Notes: generated by a model not told the origin, from the sequence alone. Counted from the first letter of the stretch, positions 1 to 11,615 are shown. The stretch: 64,000 nt of DNA from Metellina segmentata (GCA_947359465.1 OX375876.1:88566184-88630183); one strand, 5' to 3'. Program-made: numbers and translations.

Positions 1-121
1 AAAAATTGTTTAAATATTGTTATTTACTATCTACTACTAACCTATCTAAACATACCCAACTAATAAAGTAGTTTATATTAAGTTAATGCTATTACGTTAC
101 GTTTTTTTAAATGTGCATCTA

Positions 122-149
122 TACTCTGTTTCACCTTAACTTGTCAGTA
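122..149 (+). repeat. Left terminal inverted repeat of the DD82E element
   Basis: Identical, as reverse complement, to 2891-2918. It begins directly after the TA at 120-121. Confidence 0.93.
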
Positions 150-1139
150 GAGTAAAGGCTACGTTGACCGCATCACAGCCGTTGTCGTAGAAACTAGGGT
201 TACAATGTCAGAAGAAGTCAGCTATAAGCGAGGAAATTCGCCCTTTTTGGCAAGGAGAGATAAAATGCACGTGGAAATTCTATACGTTTCACAGATCTTT
301 AATTTCTAATGGCTCTTGCATTACATTTGTTAATTAAACAAAAAGCTACTCTATGTTAATATAAATGCGTTTTGATTTTTCTAAATGAGTATTATTTTTA
401 GTTATTTAAAAATATATATATTTAAAATTTTTTTACAATAAATGTTGTTTAAAAAAACAGTCTATTTAAAGATGTGATGAACCATAAAATTCATTTTTTG
501 AATTTACTTACCTGAAAGCTAAACACCTTGATTAATACTTCTTTTTTCAATTTTAATAATTTTATTAAAGGAAATTAATCCAATTTAATTACTCCTTTGG
601 TCTTACATTTGGTTGGACAAGGTAGGGGAGAGTGCGTCGTCTGCTAAAATATGTGTTTTTCTTAACAGCAAAATATAGTCTCCAAATTAAATCAAATTTA
701 TTCTGATATTAAAGAAAGTAAATAACAAATAAAAATACATATAACATAGAGGATATAAAATACATTCACAATAAATAAATAGAATATAAAAAATACAAAT
801 ATAGTGAATACACATACAATAATAAAAAAAATGAAACCATTTTAAAAATTAGAGTTAAAAAAAATAAACCTTATAAGTGTGAAACATATTCTGAAACTCG
901 CGGAACGGTGTCGGGTTGATTAGTAGTAAATTATTAATTTTATGAATAATTTAAAATAGTTTACAAGAAAGTGTACAGAAGAAACCAATCTCTTTCATGA
1001 ATAGTAGTTACAATGAGAAAACTATATTTACGTTTTACTTATTCATCACATGCATTTATACATCATCAATATATGTAAAACATAGCAAACATCATAACAA
1101 ATCTATTTACATTATAATATACTTATTCATCACATGAAT

Positions 1140-2537
1140 TTACACATCATCATCACTTAACATTTCCGAATCGCTATCAGACTCACTATTAAAAGAAATT
1201 ACCAAGTTCTTACTTTCCCAAATATCATCCACAAGTCCATCTACTTCCCACATGTATTTCTCTTTTTCAGTAACATGGTTTATGCAGTTTTTCCAATTTT
1301 GTACAGAGACCTTTTCAATCCCTTGGATGACTAAATCCTTCACATCGTTCAGTTTAAAAGTCTTGTTTTCCCTGGCAACGTGTCCTTTTACTTGACTCCA
1401 TATCATTTCAATGGGATTAAGCTCACAGTGATACGGGGGAAGTCTCAAAACCTTATGTCCAAATTTTTCGGCAATTTCTTCAACTCTGTATTTATCAAAC
1501 ATATGTTTGATTTCGCTAACTTTTTTCAACAGTTCAATCTTGATCATGTCCTGGTTCCACGTAATGTTTTTCAACGATAGCCATTCTTGAATTGCACTTT
1601 TTTTCCAAGATGTCGTCGGAATTTTTTCTTTCTTCACCGAGTGATAGGGGGCATTGTCCATCACTACAAAGCTGTTTCGTTTCAATTTAGGCATGATATC
1701 TTCAAACCACTTCTCAAAATGGTTACCATCCATTTCTTCGTGGTAGTCACCGGATTTTTTTCCTACAAAAATGTCAGCCGCATCAGGTACAAATCCTTCA
1801 TCACTTCCGATATGGGTAATGATGAGTCTTCTTCCTTTTCCTTTTGGTGCAGCCAAGCCTGTTGTCAAACTTGAAGAGGAAGCTTCATTGGTGCTTTTGA
1901 TGTTTTTGTCTTGCCATACTCGACTTTGTGAGTGTCCTTCATTCACCCATGTTTCATCTAAATAATAGATTGAAGCATTTTCATTCTTCAGTTCTCTAAT
2001 TTTTCGTAAATAATTTCTTCGCCATAAAATTATGTCGTGTCTTTCTAAAAGCATAGCCTGCCTTTTTCGCTTTTCAAAGGAAAATCCCAAATCTTTCAGT
2101 ATCCTGTACAGTGTACTTCGGCTAATGTTTGTCGAAAAAATATCCTTATCATTGTTAATTTCATTTAGAACTTTGTCCAATGTAGGAATTTCATTTCGAC
2201 GAAAACAATCATGAATTTTTCGTCGGATGCACGATAAAGTAAAGTTGTCATATTTCATCATTCTTGTTCTTTTTCCAACGGCATAAGGTCGTTTTTTTCC
2301 TGGAGTACTCAAAGGACTTGTCGTCTTCTTTTCTTTTTTCAAACGAAAAACAGTTCTTTTGGAAACACCAGTTAGTTGAGACACCTTTCCGACGATTTGG
2401 TTAATGGAATCACTATGGTTTTCTTCTCGAAGTCTAGAATAAACATTCAATATGTTCCTGCGAGCTCCACTACCAATTGATTTTCCTTGCTTTGATGGCG
2501 TATACAGCTTGGATGGTGACGTTCCTTTTTCAGCCAT
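1140..2537 (-). CDS. Transposase with DD82E catalytic triad (IS630/Tc1/mariner superfamily)
   Basis: This 465-residue protein should bind the element's inverted ends and cut and rejoin DNA in the nucleus. I chose the ATG at 2535-2537 (MAEKGTSPSK); the frame stays open upstream but without an ATG. Residues ~45-70 (ending VSKRTVFRLKKE) and ~132-152 (ISRSTLYRILKDLGF) look like two helix-turn-helix DNA-binding units, separated by a basic linker. The catalytic core shows YYLDETW (D194), VVMDNAPYHS (D294) and ELNPIEMIW (E377). Eighty-two residues lie between the second Asp and the Glu, whereas Tc1 has 34; the extra ~48 residues are a lysine- and glutamate-rich insert. From memory this spacing matches a recently described group called DD82E or Sailor; I cannot confirm membership. 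The C-terminus is acidic and serine-rich. No stop or frameshift is present, so the protein may be functional. Confidence 0.92.
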   Translation of the reverse strand: MAEKGTSPSKLYTPSKQGKSIGSGARRNILNVYSRLREENHSDSINQIVGKVSQLTGVSKRTVFRLKKEKKTTSPLSTPGKKRPYAVGKRTRMMKYDNFTLSCIRRKIHDCFRRNEIPTLDKVLNEINNDKDIFSTNISRSTLYRILKDLGFSFEKRKRQAMLLERHDIILWRRNYLRKIRELKNENASIYYLDETWVNEGHSQSRVWQDKNIKSTNEASSSSLTTGLAAPKGKGRRLIITHIGSDEGFVPDAADIFVGKKSGDYHEEMDGNHFEKWFEDIMPKLKRNSFVVMDNAPYHSVKKEKIPTTSWKKSAIQEWLSLKNITWNQDMIKIELLKKVSEIKHMFDKYRVEEIAEKFGHKVLRLPPYHCELNPIEMIWSQVKGHVARENKTFKLNDVKDLVIQGIEKVSVQNWKNCINHVTEKEKYMWEVDGLVDDIWESKNLVISFNSESDSDSEMLSDDDV

Positions 2538-2890
2538 GTTCAGAGTATCAAACACACTCCAATAAAATAGCACAAGAGAGATATGAACGTAAATACACAC
2601 GCTAGCAAAGACGCAGAGCGAAATGGCGCAGACTTGGCCGGAAAGCGTATTTAGCTCGCCAGAAATGTTACCATGGAAACCGGTTTAGAATTCCGTTTCG
2701 GATATATTCATTCGCTTCGGTCAAAAAAAAAATGCTTTTTACAAATAAATAACCGATTATAAAGGTTCAAAAATCACTCCTTCATTGTAGGACAATTTTT
2801 ACACGTTTATATGCATTTTCTTTATTTTAAATTCCAAATCAAGTTGGAATTATTTTTCATGCGGATGAACATCATTTCTGCCTTTCCCAA

Positions 2891-2918
2891 TACTGACAAG
2901 TTAAGGTGAAACAGAGTA
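2891..2918 (-). repeat. Right terminal inverted repeat of the DD82E element
   Basis: Perfect inverted match to 122-149, followed by the TA at 2919-2920. Confidence 0.93.
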
Positions 2919-2920
2919 TA

Positions 2921-3852
2921 AAATATAATCTGTGCACCTAATTTAAAAACTTATGTGTGTGAAAACTTAAAAACTTTAAAAAATCTATTTCGAGGCCTGA
3001 GGTAAGTATATGAAAATGAATACACACACAATGAAGGGAAGAATTTTTTTATTGAGTTTTTAAATTAGAAAATTCTTTGAATATGCTTTTAGGTTTTTCG
3101 AATAACAAAAGTAAAGATGTGATCATACAGGTGCTTCAATATAACAGGTGATAAATCAAATTTTTATGAGTCAGTTTTAAAATTTTCGTAGGAATGTTTT
3201 CTATGTATTTTTTGCAAAGTATCGAAATGTCAATGTATGAGTAGGTTGGTTCTTATTTATGGAAGTTCTAAAACTAAGTTGAATGTGGCTCTGTTTTCCA
3301 AAGAAATCAGCTTCGCGTGGCTTGTATGATGTTTTCTTAGTTTTACTTTGTAATGCCAAAAAGGTATCGTGAAGTATTAGGCATTCCAGTTCTGGGTTGC
3401 TTGATACGATGACATTATTTCGGTCGAAATCGATGAGTTCTCAGTTCATTCGGTTTAGAATGAAGGCTTTCTTTGCAGTGACTCTCAATGATGCTCAGTA
3501 CCACTGAGTCGTCAAGACAAAATTGTCCGAGCAATCTGACCTTGGTTCAAAATTACGAGGTAAATAATACTTGTTTTATTTGAATTTTCATTAGACACTT
3601 ATAAATCTGCATATTTTGTTCTTTCAAAAAGCAATCCCGTTTGGGATGTATATTCAGGAGTCCGTCTCCGTGAGCATCCAATTCTTTTCCCGAAATCAAA
3701 TTTTGGAATTTAAAAGCTATAAAAAAAAAGTACCCGAAGTTAAGTTAAATCAGAGAAAATTAAAGTTTCTTAAATCACTCGGAAAAAATAAAAGCTAAAT
3801 ATGTCAGAAGTATGAAAACAGTTGAAGAAATCCTTAAACCTAATGCTTATTT
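2921..3852. other. AT-rich stretch without recognised gene
   Basis: No convincing coding region or repeat. A roughly 28-bp piece ending at 3562 (TGGTTCAAAATTACGAGG) matches the body of the SINEs found later and may be a relic of one. Confidence 0.5.
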
Positions 3853-4229
3853 AACATGGCGACATTTAGGGAAACGTGTGGAAGACGACCATGCAAAATT
3901 TTTTCTGGGTTTGATAAAGGGCGTTTTCGTAGAAAGTCAATTGTTTTTTTAGAAGGTGACAGCCTACTAAAATTTGCACGTGGGAAGCTAATACCTCAGA
4001 AACGGCTGTGTGGTAATCCGCTTCTACTGATCCATCTCAAATCTAAAGTTTTTGATGAAGCGACGTTGTATTGGCGAAGTTACCTGACTTATTAGCTGGA
4101 GAAGATAATCCTTTTAGGACAAATGGATTCCACTATATAGAGATAGAAGGGTATTTTCATCTCAAGTCTTCCAAGGAGTGTTTCGCGACATCAAAGAAAA
4201 TCGAGGATCTCACATATCTGAATGATTGA
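3853..4229 (+). repeat. Unknown decayed unit, copy A
   Basis: First of three diverged copies of a ~375-bp unit (others at 4230-4600 and 5092-5475). All three share landmarks in the same order: CCATCCAAAATTT-like start, AAAGTCAATAGTTTTT, GGGCAGCTAATGCCTCA, GTTTTTGATGAA, and a TCTCACATATCTGAATGA-like end. This copy has a 79-codon open frame over its first two thirds, then a stop. I do not recognise the encoded sequence. It could be a decayed multi-copy gene or a transposon piece. Confidence 0.6.
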
Positions 4230-4600
4230 ACCATCCATAATTCCTTTCTGAGTTTGATGCTTCTTTTAGAAATACAATAGTTTTTGGAAGAGGGGGCGGA
4301 CTGCTGAGATTTGCAGGTGGGCAGCTAATGCCTCATAAACAACCTTGTTTGTGCTAATGCGTTACTTCTGATCCATGGCAAATGGAAAGAGTTTTTGATG
4401 AAAAGGGAAGAGTCAAAATTATAAGTTCGAGAATGATCGATCACTACAAATTACCTGAATTATTAGTTGATGAAGAGAATCCTTTGGAGACAAATGCTGA
4501 GCTACATAGAGATGGAAGGGTTTATATGTCAAAAGTCTTCCAAGATGTGTTCCGCGAAGTAAAAAGAAATGAAGTATCTCACATACATGAATGACTGAAC
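4230..4600 (+). repeat. Unknown decayed unit, copy B
   Basis: Directly follows copy A head to tail. The last 70 codons (4382-4594) are open, charged and protein-like (for example VFDEKGRVKIISS, then DHYKLPELL), ending in a stop just before the repeat boundary. The upstream part has a stop codon, so the copy is broken. Comparing A, B and C suggests the shared ancestor encoded a longer charged polypeptide; its identity is unknown to me. Confidence 0.6.
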
Positions 4601-5091
4601 CCCGGGAGCAGAAAGTGCTTAAAACTACAACGTGGATCGCAGTACAAAGTCTTTTCAGAGCAATTTTTACTTAATTTTATCAAAGTGTTGGCAGATTTTT
4701 TTTTCAATCATAAGTTACGATGTTCTGCAGTGCAAAGCGCTCTCCTTGTCACACTTTCTTTTCTAGCTACGGAACAACCTCCCTACACCGCCCAAATTAC
4801 CACAAACACTTTAGAAATAACACATCTTCAATGTCAATGACAAAATATTTAACTTCGAAAGTTATCGACATGAGTGAAAATTCTGAAAGCATGCCCTGGT
4901 TTTAAATATAGTAAGTTAGTTAATTTTGATGTTTTATTATAAATATGTAATACATATTTAGCCGATAATTGTGTCGTACGTCTGTTTTTGATTTTATTGC
5001 AGTTTTCAAAATTCGGACAATATGCCTGCAGAACAATTGCAATTACTTGGAGCTGTGTTGCAGAACATTCAATATAATTTTGCACCTGTGG
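4601..5091. other. Spacer between repeat copies B and C
   Basis: Mixed-composition DNA with no clear gene. A polypyrimidine run and TTTTATTGCAG near 5002 resemble a splice acceptor, followed by ~90 bases that lead into copy C. I cannot tell whether it was ever used. Confidence 0.35.
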
Positions 5092-5475
5092 ACTCAACCA
5101 TCCAAAATTTCTATGTGAGTTTTATGAAGGGGGTTCTTTTAGAGAGTCAATAGTTTTTAGAAGAGGAGGCGGACTGCTTGATTTGCATGAGGGCAGCGAA
5201 TGCCTCATGAACAACAATGTTTGTGGAAATCCGAAACTTCGGATCCATCGCAAATGTAGAGTTTTTGATGAAAAGGGGAAGTCAAAATTGTGAGTTTGTG
5301 AATGGTCGATCGCCAGAAATTACCTGAGTTATTAGCTCATGAAGATAATCCTTCTGAGAGAAATTAATTTCACTACCATAGAGGTGGAATCGTATTTGTA
5401 TCTCAAGACTTCCAAAGAGTGTTTTGCGAAGAGTCAAAAAGAAATCGAGCATCTCTCGAATACCAGAATGACGCA
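5092..5475 (+). repeat. Unknown decayed unit, copy C
   Basis: Third copy of the unit seen at 3853-4600, separated from copy B by about 490 bp. It carries several indels and stops in the frame that is open in copy B, so it is a pseudogene-like relic. It abuts the GC-rich island that starts near 5480. Confidence 0.6.
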
Positions 5476-5479
5476 CCGG

Positions 5480-5904
5480 TCCGTGAAAATCGTCCTCATC
5501 CCTCCGGAGTCCGAACGCTCCCGACCAATCAGCACTCCCTCCTGAACTTTCTCACCCGCCTATTGGTTTTCTCCGGAAAGGTGCGCGCGCGCTTCGTTTT
5601 TTTTCCCTCTTCACCCCCCAGTCATCACCGACATCTCTCCCATTATTCCAGTGGCTTCTTGAGCCGAAATGGGGATGGCGCGAACAGAAATCGTCTGCAT
5701 ATTGTAGTGGTTCAGCTTCTGGCAATGTGAATCCGCAGCGCGGGAGGAATATCGTTTGCTGTGGAGAGAGTGAGATCGAAGTATATCGCATGGATTTATT
5801 TGTTCGCCGTGTTTTGGCCGTGTTTGCGTTGGCTCCGCGTGTGATTCTCAAGGGTCGTTGTGAGAACTGTGGATAAAACGACCACCTGTTGACCGAACCG
5901 GGAA
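5480..5904 (+). promoter_or_regulatory. GC-rich promoter island with probable 5' noncoding exon
   Basis: This is the most GC- and CpG-rich stretch in a strongly AT-rich window. It has a direct CCAAT box (5525-5529), an inverted one (ATTGG, 5572-5576) and an ETS-like CCGGAAAG beside it, features of a housekeeping or broad-type promoter. The downstream part ends in GGAA followed by GTAAGTT at 5905, a textbook splice donor, after which base composition drops to AT-rich intron-like DNA. A short upstream-type ORF (5790-5876, 28 codons) lies in the presumed leader. Inference: transcription starts around 5600-5750 and an exon ends at 5904. The downstream gene is not identified; the putative coding exon at 42773 is one candidate. 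Confidence 0.5.
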
Positions 5905-8900
5905 GTAAGTTTATTTTAATTGTATTCCGAATGTCATTCTTTCCAAGATACCAAGGACAGTATTGTTTCGGTCTTTGCGTAATTAAGCGATTCGTAGTTT
6001 TTAGAATATGATATATATTTTTGTTATATGATGTCATATCACCATCTGCTATCGAATCTACTATTTATTATAAGTAGTATATTTTAAAAAGATCCTGTAG
6101 TCAACTCTAGGTAATCTTTTTGTTCGCGTAAGTTTAGAAGTCGATTTGCTCATTTCTTTCGTCAGTTTCTTCCTACTTTTGTTTGATTCAATTCAAGATT
6201 ATTTCAAGTGGATATGTCATTTTGAATTTCATTTATATCTGCCACTTTGCGTTTATTGATGAAAAGGCTCGCAAAAGCAGCGTTCCGAAGTGCTTTACTA
6301 GTACATCATTTTGAAAGTAAATAACATTTGAAAATAATTCTTTCGTTGTCCTAAAATATATATGGATTGTGGTATAATATCAATATTGTGGAACTATACA
6401 GTTACAGAACTAGTAATTGTAACATATATTCTAAACAAAACCCCTCTGTACACTAGGCTAAATTAACTATCCTGTTTTGATTGCTTCAAGTATGATAGTT
6501 AATTTAACTTCGTGCACATAGTAAATTACTAGTGTAATTATTATTGATATTGATTATTGATTAATTTCGAAATGTTTAAGTTAAATGGAGTATTTAATGT
6601 TTGCAATATTTAATAGCCAAAACTTTTAATGTGGTTTTGAAGAATAAAATCTAAGTTTTTAACTTTTGAAAACTGAGTAAAGAGAGTCAAAAATTTTTAA
6701 ATATCAAAATATGACTAATAAGGTTAAAATAGGAAAAATGGTCAATAGCTATAAAAAATTATCAGCAAGTAATTTAAATTTGTGCAAACAATAATTAAAA
6801 TGTATAGATCGTAGCCCCGAAATATTTATAAAATGGATGTAATAAATATCACTATGCCACTTTAGAAAACACTACTGCTCACTATTTTAAATTGTCGCCT
6901 GAGCATTGCTGATATTTTTTGGACATTAACTGACATTTTTGGGGACACTAAAATCCCATATTCACGATGATGAGAAATACATAGTCGTGTTGTAATCTGA
7001 AAAAAAAATGCAACACAATCAACATGCTTTTAATTTTCTGTATCTAAAAACGAAGTCTCTAAACAGCTGTACTGTAAAATTTGTTTCTGTCAGTTAATGA
7101 GTTTCTTTAAGTCGACGATATTTTCTTAACAGTTATGCATTACCCGGAAGATCTGAAAAAAGAAGAAACGAAAAAAAGCATAAAGAATTTTTTTATTATG
7201 TTACTCTCCTGTCAAAAACTAAAAACGCAGACAATCAAAATCAAATTAAATGAAACGAATGAACATAGAAAACAAAAGAGAAGAGAATCTGAAGAATTTA
7301 TTATTGATAGGTGCCTGATCAGACCATTTCGAATCCTATTCATGCGTGTCAGTTACAATGGTACCCCATGCTCTCTAATACTTCTAAATAGGAGGTATAT
7401 TTTATACTTATTTATATATATATAGGATATATTGTTCGTAGGACAACAATCGGTATACAAACACAAAGGCCATAAAGTTTTAAGTGCTCGCTGTAAAATT
7501 CTTCAACTCTGATTCTCTGAGTATAGATAAAATTTTCATTCTTTCTATCCCTTAAAGTGATATAATTTTGAAATACTACTGATTAACTTTGATGTATAAT
7601 AATTTGACTATGCAGTTTTGAGAAAAGGTGTCGATAAGCGAATTTGAGTTGTAATTTTGTATATTAACATAATATTCTAACATATGAACAGTTTTTTTTT
7701 GAAAAAAAAAAAGAGTTTATTTTCTTTAACAATTTTAATAATTATTATTTCAGGATAAAATTTAACAGGTTTATAGTGTTAAAAACATCATCCGAATTGA
7801 GTAACGTTTGCCAATATTTTAAAATTAATTTAAACCGCAAATCCTTAACTATCTCGATGCATGAAAAAATGACCACTTTCAAAGATAACGGTTCAAATTA
7901 TGAAGCTAACAAGTTTATCAAAATTGTAAGCGTAATTTTCAAGAAAATTAATCGTTTCCCTGTTTAAAATGTTTTTTGTTTGCATAAATGTTGCAGAGTA
8001 TTATTATTTTCTCCATATCCATTAATTTCTTAAGAAAATTGGAATCTGCAAAATTCTGGATTGAACCTGTTATACAAGCTCTACAGAAAGAGTGCGATTT
8101 ATATGATAAAGAGTAATTTGGGGTTGTATTGCAAAGAAAACCCTACAAGAAATAAAACAATAGTTCAATTGTTATAAGTTTGTATGACTAGCACTCGTAG
8201 CTTGATTTTAAAGTTTTTCTGTTAACAAAATAATCGAAGAACGAAACGCAAAAATTTGGCATTTCTTTCTGAACAGAATATGTTTAAATTTTGTTTTATA
8301 ACAGTAGAATATCACATAGCTAACTACACTCTTCTTACACTTGACATCTCTTTTTTAAAGTACCTACGTGAAAAATGCTATCATGCCGTGTAAACTTTTG
8401 CAATTTGAAATAATTTTATTCCACGGACATGAAGGAAGCAAATTCTCTCGTCTAGTTGATATTGAGGAATTTAGAATAGTTTATCATTTTCTATTCGATG
8501 AACTCGTTTAATCGGTAGTATTTGCATATAACTTGTTTCAAATTTCAGTAGTACTTTAGTGAAACAACTAGGGTTCTTTCGATGAAATTAAACGTAGCAT
8601 AGAGTACGAGAGCAAGTGTTTGAAATAGCATATCGTCTGCAAAAGTGTAAAACCGCGTATGTTAAAATTTTTTTTGTGTTATTCTGTCGACTTACGCAGA
8701 AAAATTAATACATTTACTACCAATCACTATATTTAATATACTATTTGGTTGAAACTACCAACAAAAAAAAATTGACTAGGCAGATGATTTTTCAGTGTAT
8801 GTTGATAAAATAAACCGAAATAAAAAAATTTAACTTACGTTGTTTCACACTTTTACTAGATATAATTTTTGCAACATTAATTAAGATCTCTAAACGTTAA

Positions 8901-9999
8901 ATATTTATGTTATCGTACTGTTATAAAAAGAAAATTCCATTTACATGAAGGTAGAACAATGCACAAAAATAGCAGAAAGCAAGGCACGATGTACAAAGCG
9001 AGACGCAGAAAGACAAATAAGCATAAGATGCTGAAAAGGTACAAATGAATAAAACAAAACAAAATCATTAAAATTTTGGATATCTAAAAGCAATGATAAT
9101 TTTTTTTAAATACTTGAATTGGTAAAGAAATCGGAAAAAAAGTTTGATCTTTAATTAACTTGTGACGTAAAATACTCCTTTAAAATGATTTTTCTTACGT
9201 GTATTATATGAAGGTACACTCCCGAATATCTATTGCACTACAAAGTCTTCAGCAATCAATAAGCTTATGAATTAAATTATAAATCTGTACCTTGATGAAA
9301 AAAGACGAATGTCCAATTTCGCATTACTAAAGCAGTTGTTACCAAAAGTTGTTAAGCATGGAGATTGTCTCTTTTCTTCCAAGGTACAGAATTATACACT
9401 GAATTAAATAAAAATCCTCTACAAGCGGTCTATATTTATTTTGCTCCAAATACAAAAGAGCCTTGATTATCCAAGCTCCATTTAACTGAATGTCCGTGTT
9501 TTCCGATCCGTATTCAGTACTGAATTGTATTTTTCAAAACTTTAAATAAAGCTTCGGGCACAAGTTTTATACACTTTGTCCAAAGAGGCGAGAAAATGCT
9601 GCGAAACAAATGACGGGTTATGATTTTATCAGAAGAGTTTAAATAGTACTTCCTTCGTGTCCGGATTTACTTTAAAATTATCATAATAAATACATACTAT
9701 GACACACGCGAGTGCATATTATTCTTAATTCCAGACGTATGAATCTTTTAGTAGCAGTTGTTGTAACATGTAGTGCAGTACATTTTTATCTGTATTTCGT
9801 ATAGGCGGTTTTGTGTTACTACATCCGTATCATTCCAGTTTCTGATTATCTAGTGACCTTGATCCACATTATCTCGTATAACCGAAGTTCTACAGTACGC
9901 TCTTTTTTAACTGTCACTAACTATAACTTTTTAACATTTTATATCTTTGTTAAAAACTGGGAACAAAAGATCTACTGTATGTTCTATTTAATTTCCAAT
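5905..9999. other. Long AT-rich, intron-like stretch
   Basis: About 4 kb with no credible coding region on either strand; the longest frames are lysine- and asparagine-rich chance frames. A 12-bp inverted pair (AAATTAACTATC at ~6463 and its complement at ~6508) could form a small hairpin. The start at a GTAAGT donor suggests that it is intron. Confidence 0.5.
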
Positions 10000-10400
10000 T
10001 AAGAGGTCTACTGTGTGTACTATTTACTACACACTTAAAAAAGCTCTACTGTATGCTCTATTTCATGAATAAAAAGACATTATCTATCGTTATCAACAAC
10101 TAGGAAAAAAGCATTTCCAAAAACCAACAGGGTTAGGAAACTGTTCCAAAACATCTGTTCTTATTAAAAGAACTACGGAAGCTCTACTGTATGTTCTATT
10201 TACAGTTAAAAGATCTACTGTATATGTTCTATTTACTCTCCAATTAAAAGCTCTACTTAGTATGTTCCATTTCATGAAAAATAGCAACTTGTACCCTTAT
10301 CTACAACTAGAAAAAAGCATTTCGAAGAACCAACAGTTTCAGGAAACCGTTTCCAAAACAACTATTCTTATTAAAAGCATTACGGAAGCGCACAGGGAAG
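10000..10400 (+). repeat. Imperfect ~209-bp tandem duplication
   Basis: The segment from 10064 (CATGAATAAAAAGAC) is repeated from 10273 (CATGAAAAATAGCAA) with substitutions. Both copies share CAACTAG, AAAAAAGCATTTC, AACCAACAG, CTTATTAAAAG and TACGGAAGC in order. Short motifs related to GCTCTACTGTATGTTCTATT recur four or five times from 10005 to 10265, so the region has a nested repeat structure. Confidence 0.75.
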
Positions 10401-10776
10401 CAAAAACCTACCATGTCAGTTCACATTCATACCACGCAGGCGTAGGACTCCCATTAAGTGTGACATTCGTATTCAATGATGACCAGGAAAGCTATAAAAA
10501 AGGGAGGAGAGAGCGATTCAATTGCTCATAGAAGACAGTGTATCAGATATTCGGATATCAAACCACACTGGCATTTCACAAGGTCTGGTGGAATCAGCAG
10601 ATGCATGGGAAACGGTATGGAAATGAGCGTTACCTTGAATGTGTAGTTTCAGAGAAAGCTACAGTGAAACGAAAATATGGAAGGCTTTAGGCAATTTGGG
10701 TCCGATTTTTTTTCTTCTAGAATGATAAAATGAGGAACAAATTTGTTTTAAGAACAGCAGATTGTAGGTGTGCTTA

Positions 10777-11612
10777 AGCTTTGGTTTCCTAAGAAAGTGG
10801 AGCCGTTATCTAACAGCCGTGATACGTCATGATTCCGCAGGCATAACTAGACGGCCGTCTAAACAAGAATCCTGAGGTGTCAACTTAGACGGAAAGAATA
10901 CGTTGGAGAATGGGCAACACAGACGGCTGTCGCGGTTTATTTTATTTTAAACAAAACAAAGTGTTTTTTTACTCTCTAGTTCAAAGTTTCTAACTTCGGG
11001 ATCGTTGAAGGTAGAGTGAAAATTTCAACAGATTTGAAATCAGCGTAAATTTCTACGCCAGATCGGTATCAAAAACAGTTTTATTATTTAATTATTTAAC
11101 ATTTGATTATTTAATTATTTAACATTTGATTATTTAATTATTTAAAATTTGATTATTTAATTATTTAACATTTGAATATTTAATTATTTATTAAATAATT
11201 AATTATTTATTTAAAGAAAATCACATTTAAGGTATCGTTCTGGTGTCAAATTTTCCGCAGATTTCAAATCCGTTGAAAATTTTATTTTGTGTTTAACGAT
11301 CCCGATTTTACAAAAACGAATTAATCAATGGCAGTGAAAAATGTTTATTTATTTTTCTCCTCTTCGCTCGAATCGTTTGGAGCAGGAAATGAAATCTGGT
11401 CGCTACAAGCGAAAAAACGTTCTCCAACTGTTTGAGACCGCTATGACGACAGTCATGGAAATGGCGACTCCGATAATTTTCGTTACGCTCACAAACAACG
11501 CTCTCTAGGAAATCAGCACCATGTGTTGGTATAAACAACGTTTTAGTGACGTCACCCACCGATACATCACGGCCGCTAGATCACGGCTACGCTTTCTTAG
11601 GAAACCGAAGCT
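10777..11612. mobile_element. Fold-back DNA transposon (MITE-like) with TTA target duplication
   Basis: The ends are imperfect inverted repeats of ~50 bp: GGTTTCCTAAGAAAG on the left and CTTTCTTAGGAAACC on the right, continuing through GCCGTGAT-like matches. TTA flanks both sides (10774-10776 and 11613-11615), which fits PIF/Harbinger-type target duplication. Inner segments around 10995-11075 and 11228-11310 are also inverted copies of each other (GGGATCGTT and AACGATCCC, CAGATTTGAAATC and GATTTCAAATC), so much of the element could fold into a long hairpin around an AT-rich loop. No transposase is encoded, so it is non-autonomous. Superfamily assignment is tentative. Confidence 0.7.
11083..11210 (+). 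repeat. AT minisatellite, ~23-bp period, in the MITE loop
   Basis: About five copies of a unit close to ATTTGATTATTTAATTATTT plus AAC, ending in a pure TTAATTATTTA-rich tract. It sits at the centre of the fold-back element. Confidence 0.85.
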
Positions 11613-11615
11613 TTA

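Larger units (their letters stand above)
122..2918 (-). mobile_element. Complete Tc1/mariner-superfamily DNA transposon, DD82E type
   Basis: A 2,797-bp element bounded by perfect 28-bp terminal inverted repeats (122-149 and 2891-2918; the outer end reads TACTCTGTTTCACCTTAACT) and flanked on both sides by TA (120-121 and 2919-2920), the target duplication typical of the IS630/Tc1/mariner superfamily. It carries one intact transposase gene on the minus strand. About 990 bp of AT-rich noncoding DNA lies between the left repeat and the gene end, and about 350 bp between the gene start and the right repeat. Perfect termini, intact target duplication and an unbroken gene suggest a young, possibly autonomous copy, unlike every other DNA transposon in the window. 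Confidence 0.93.

Noticed and set aside
5552..6037. 161-codon minus-strand frame
   Set aside because: It crosses the promoter-like island and its splice donor, starts and ends in AT-rich DNA and shows no motif; GC-rich DNA gives long chance frames.
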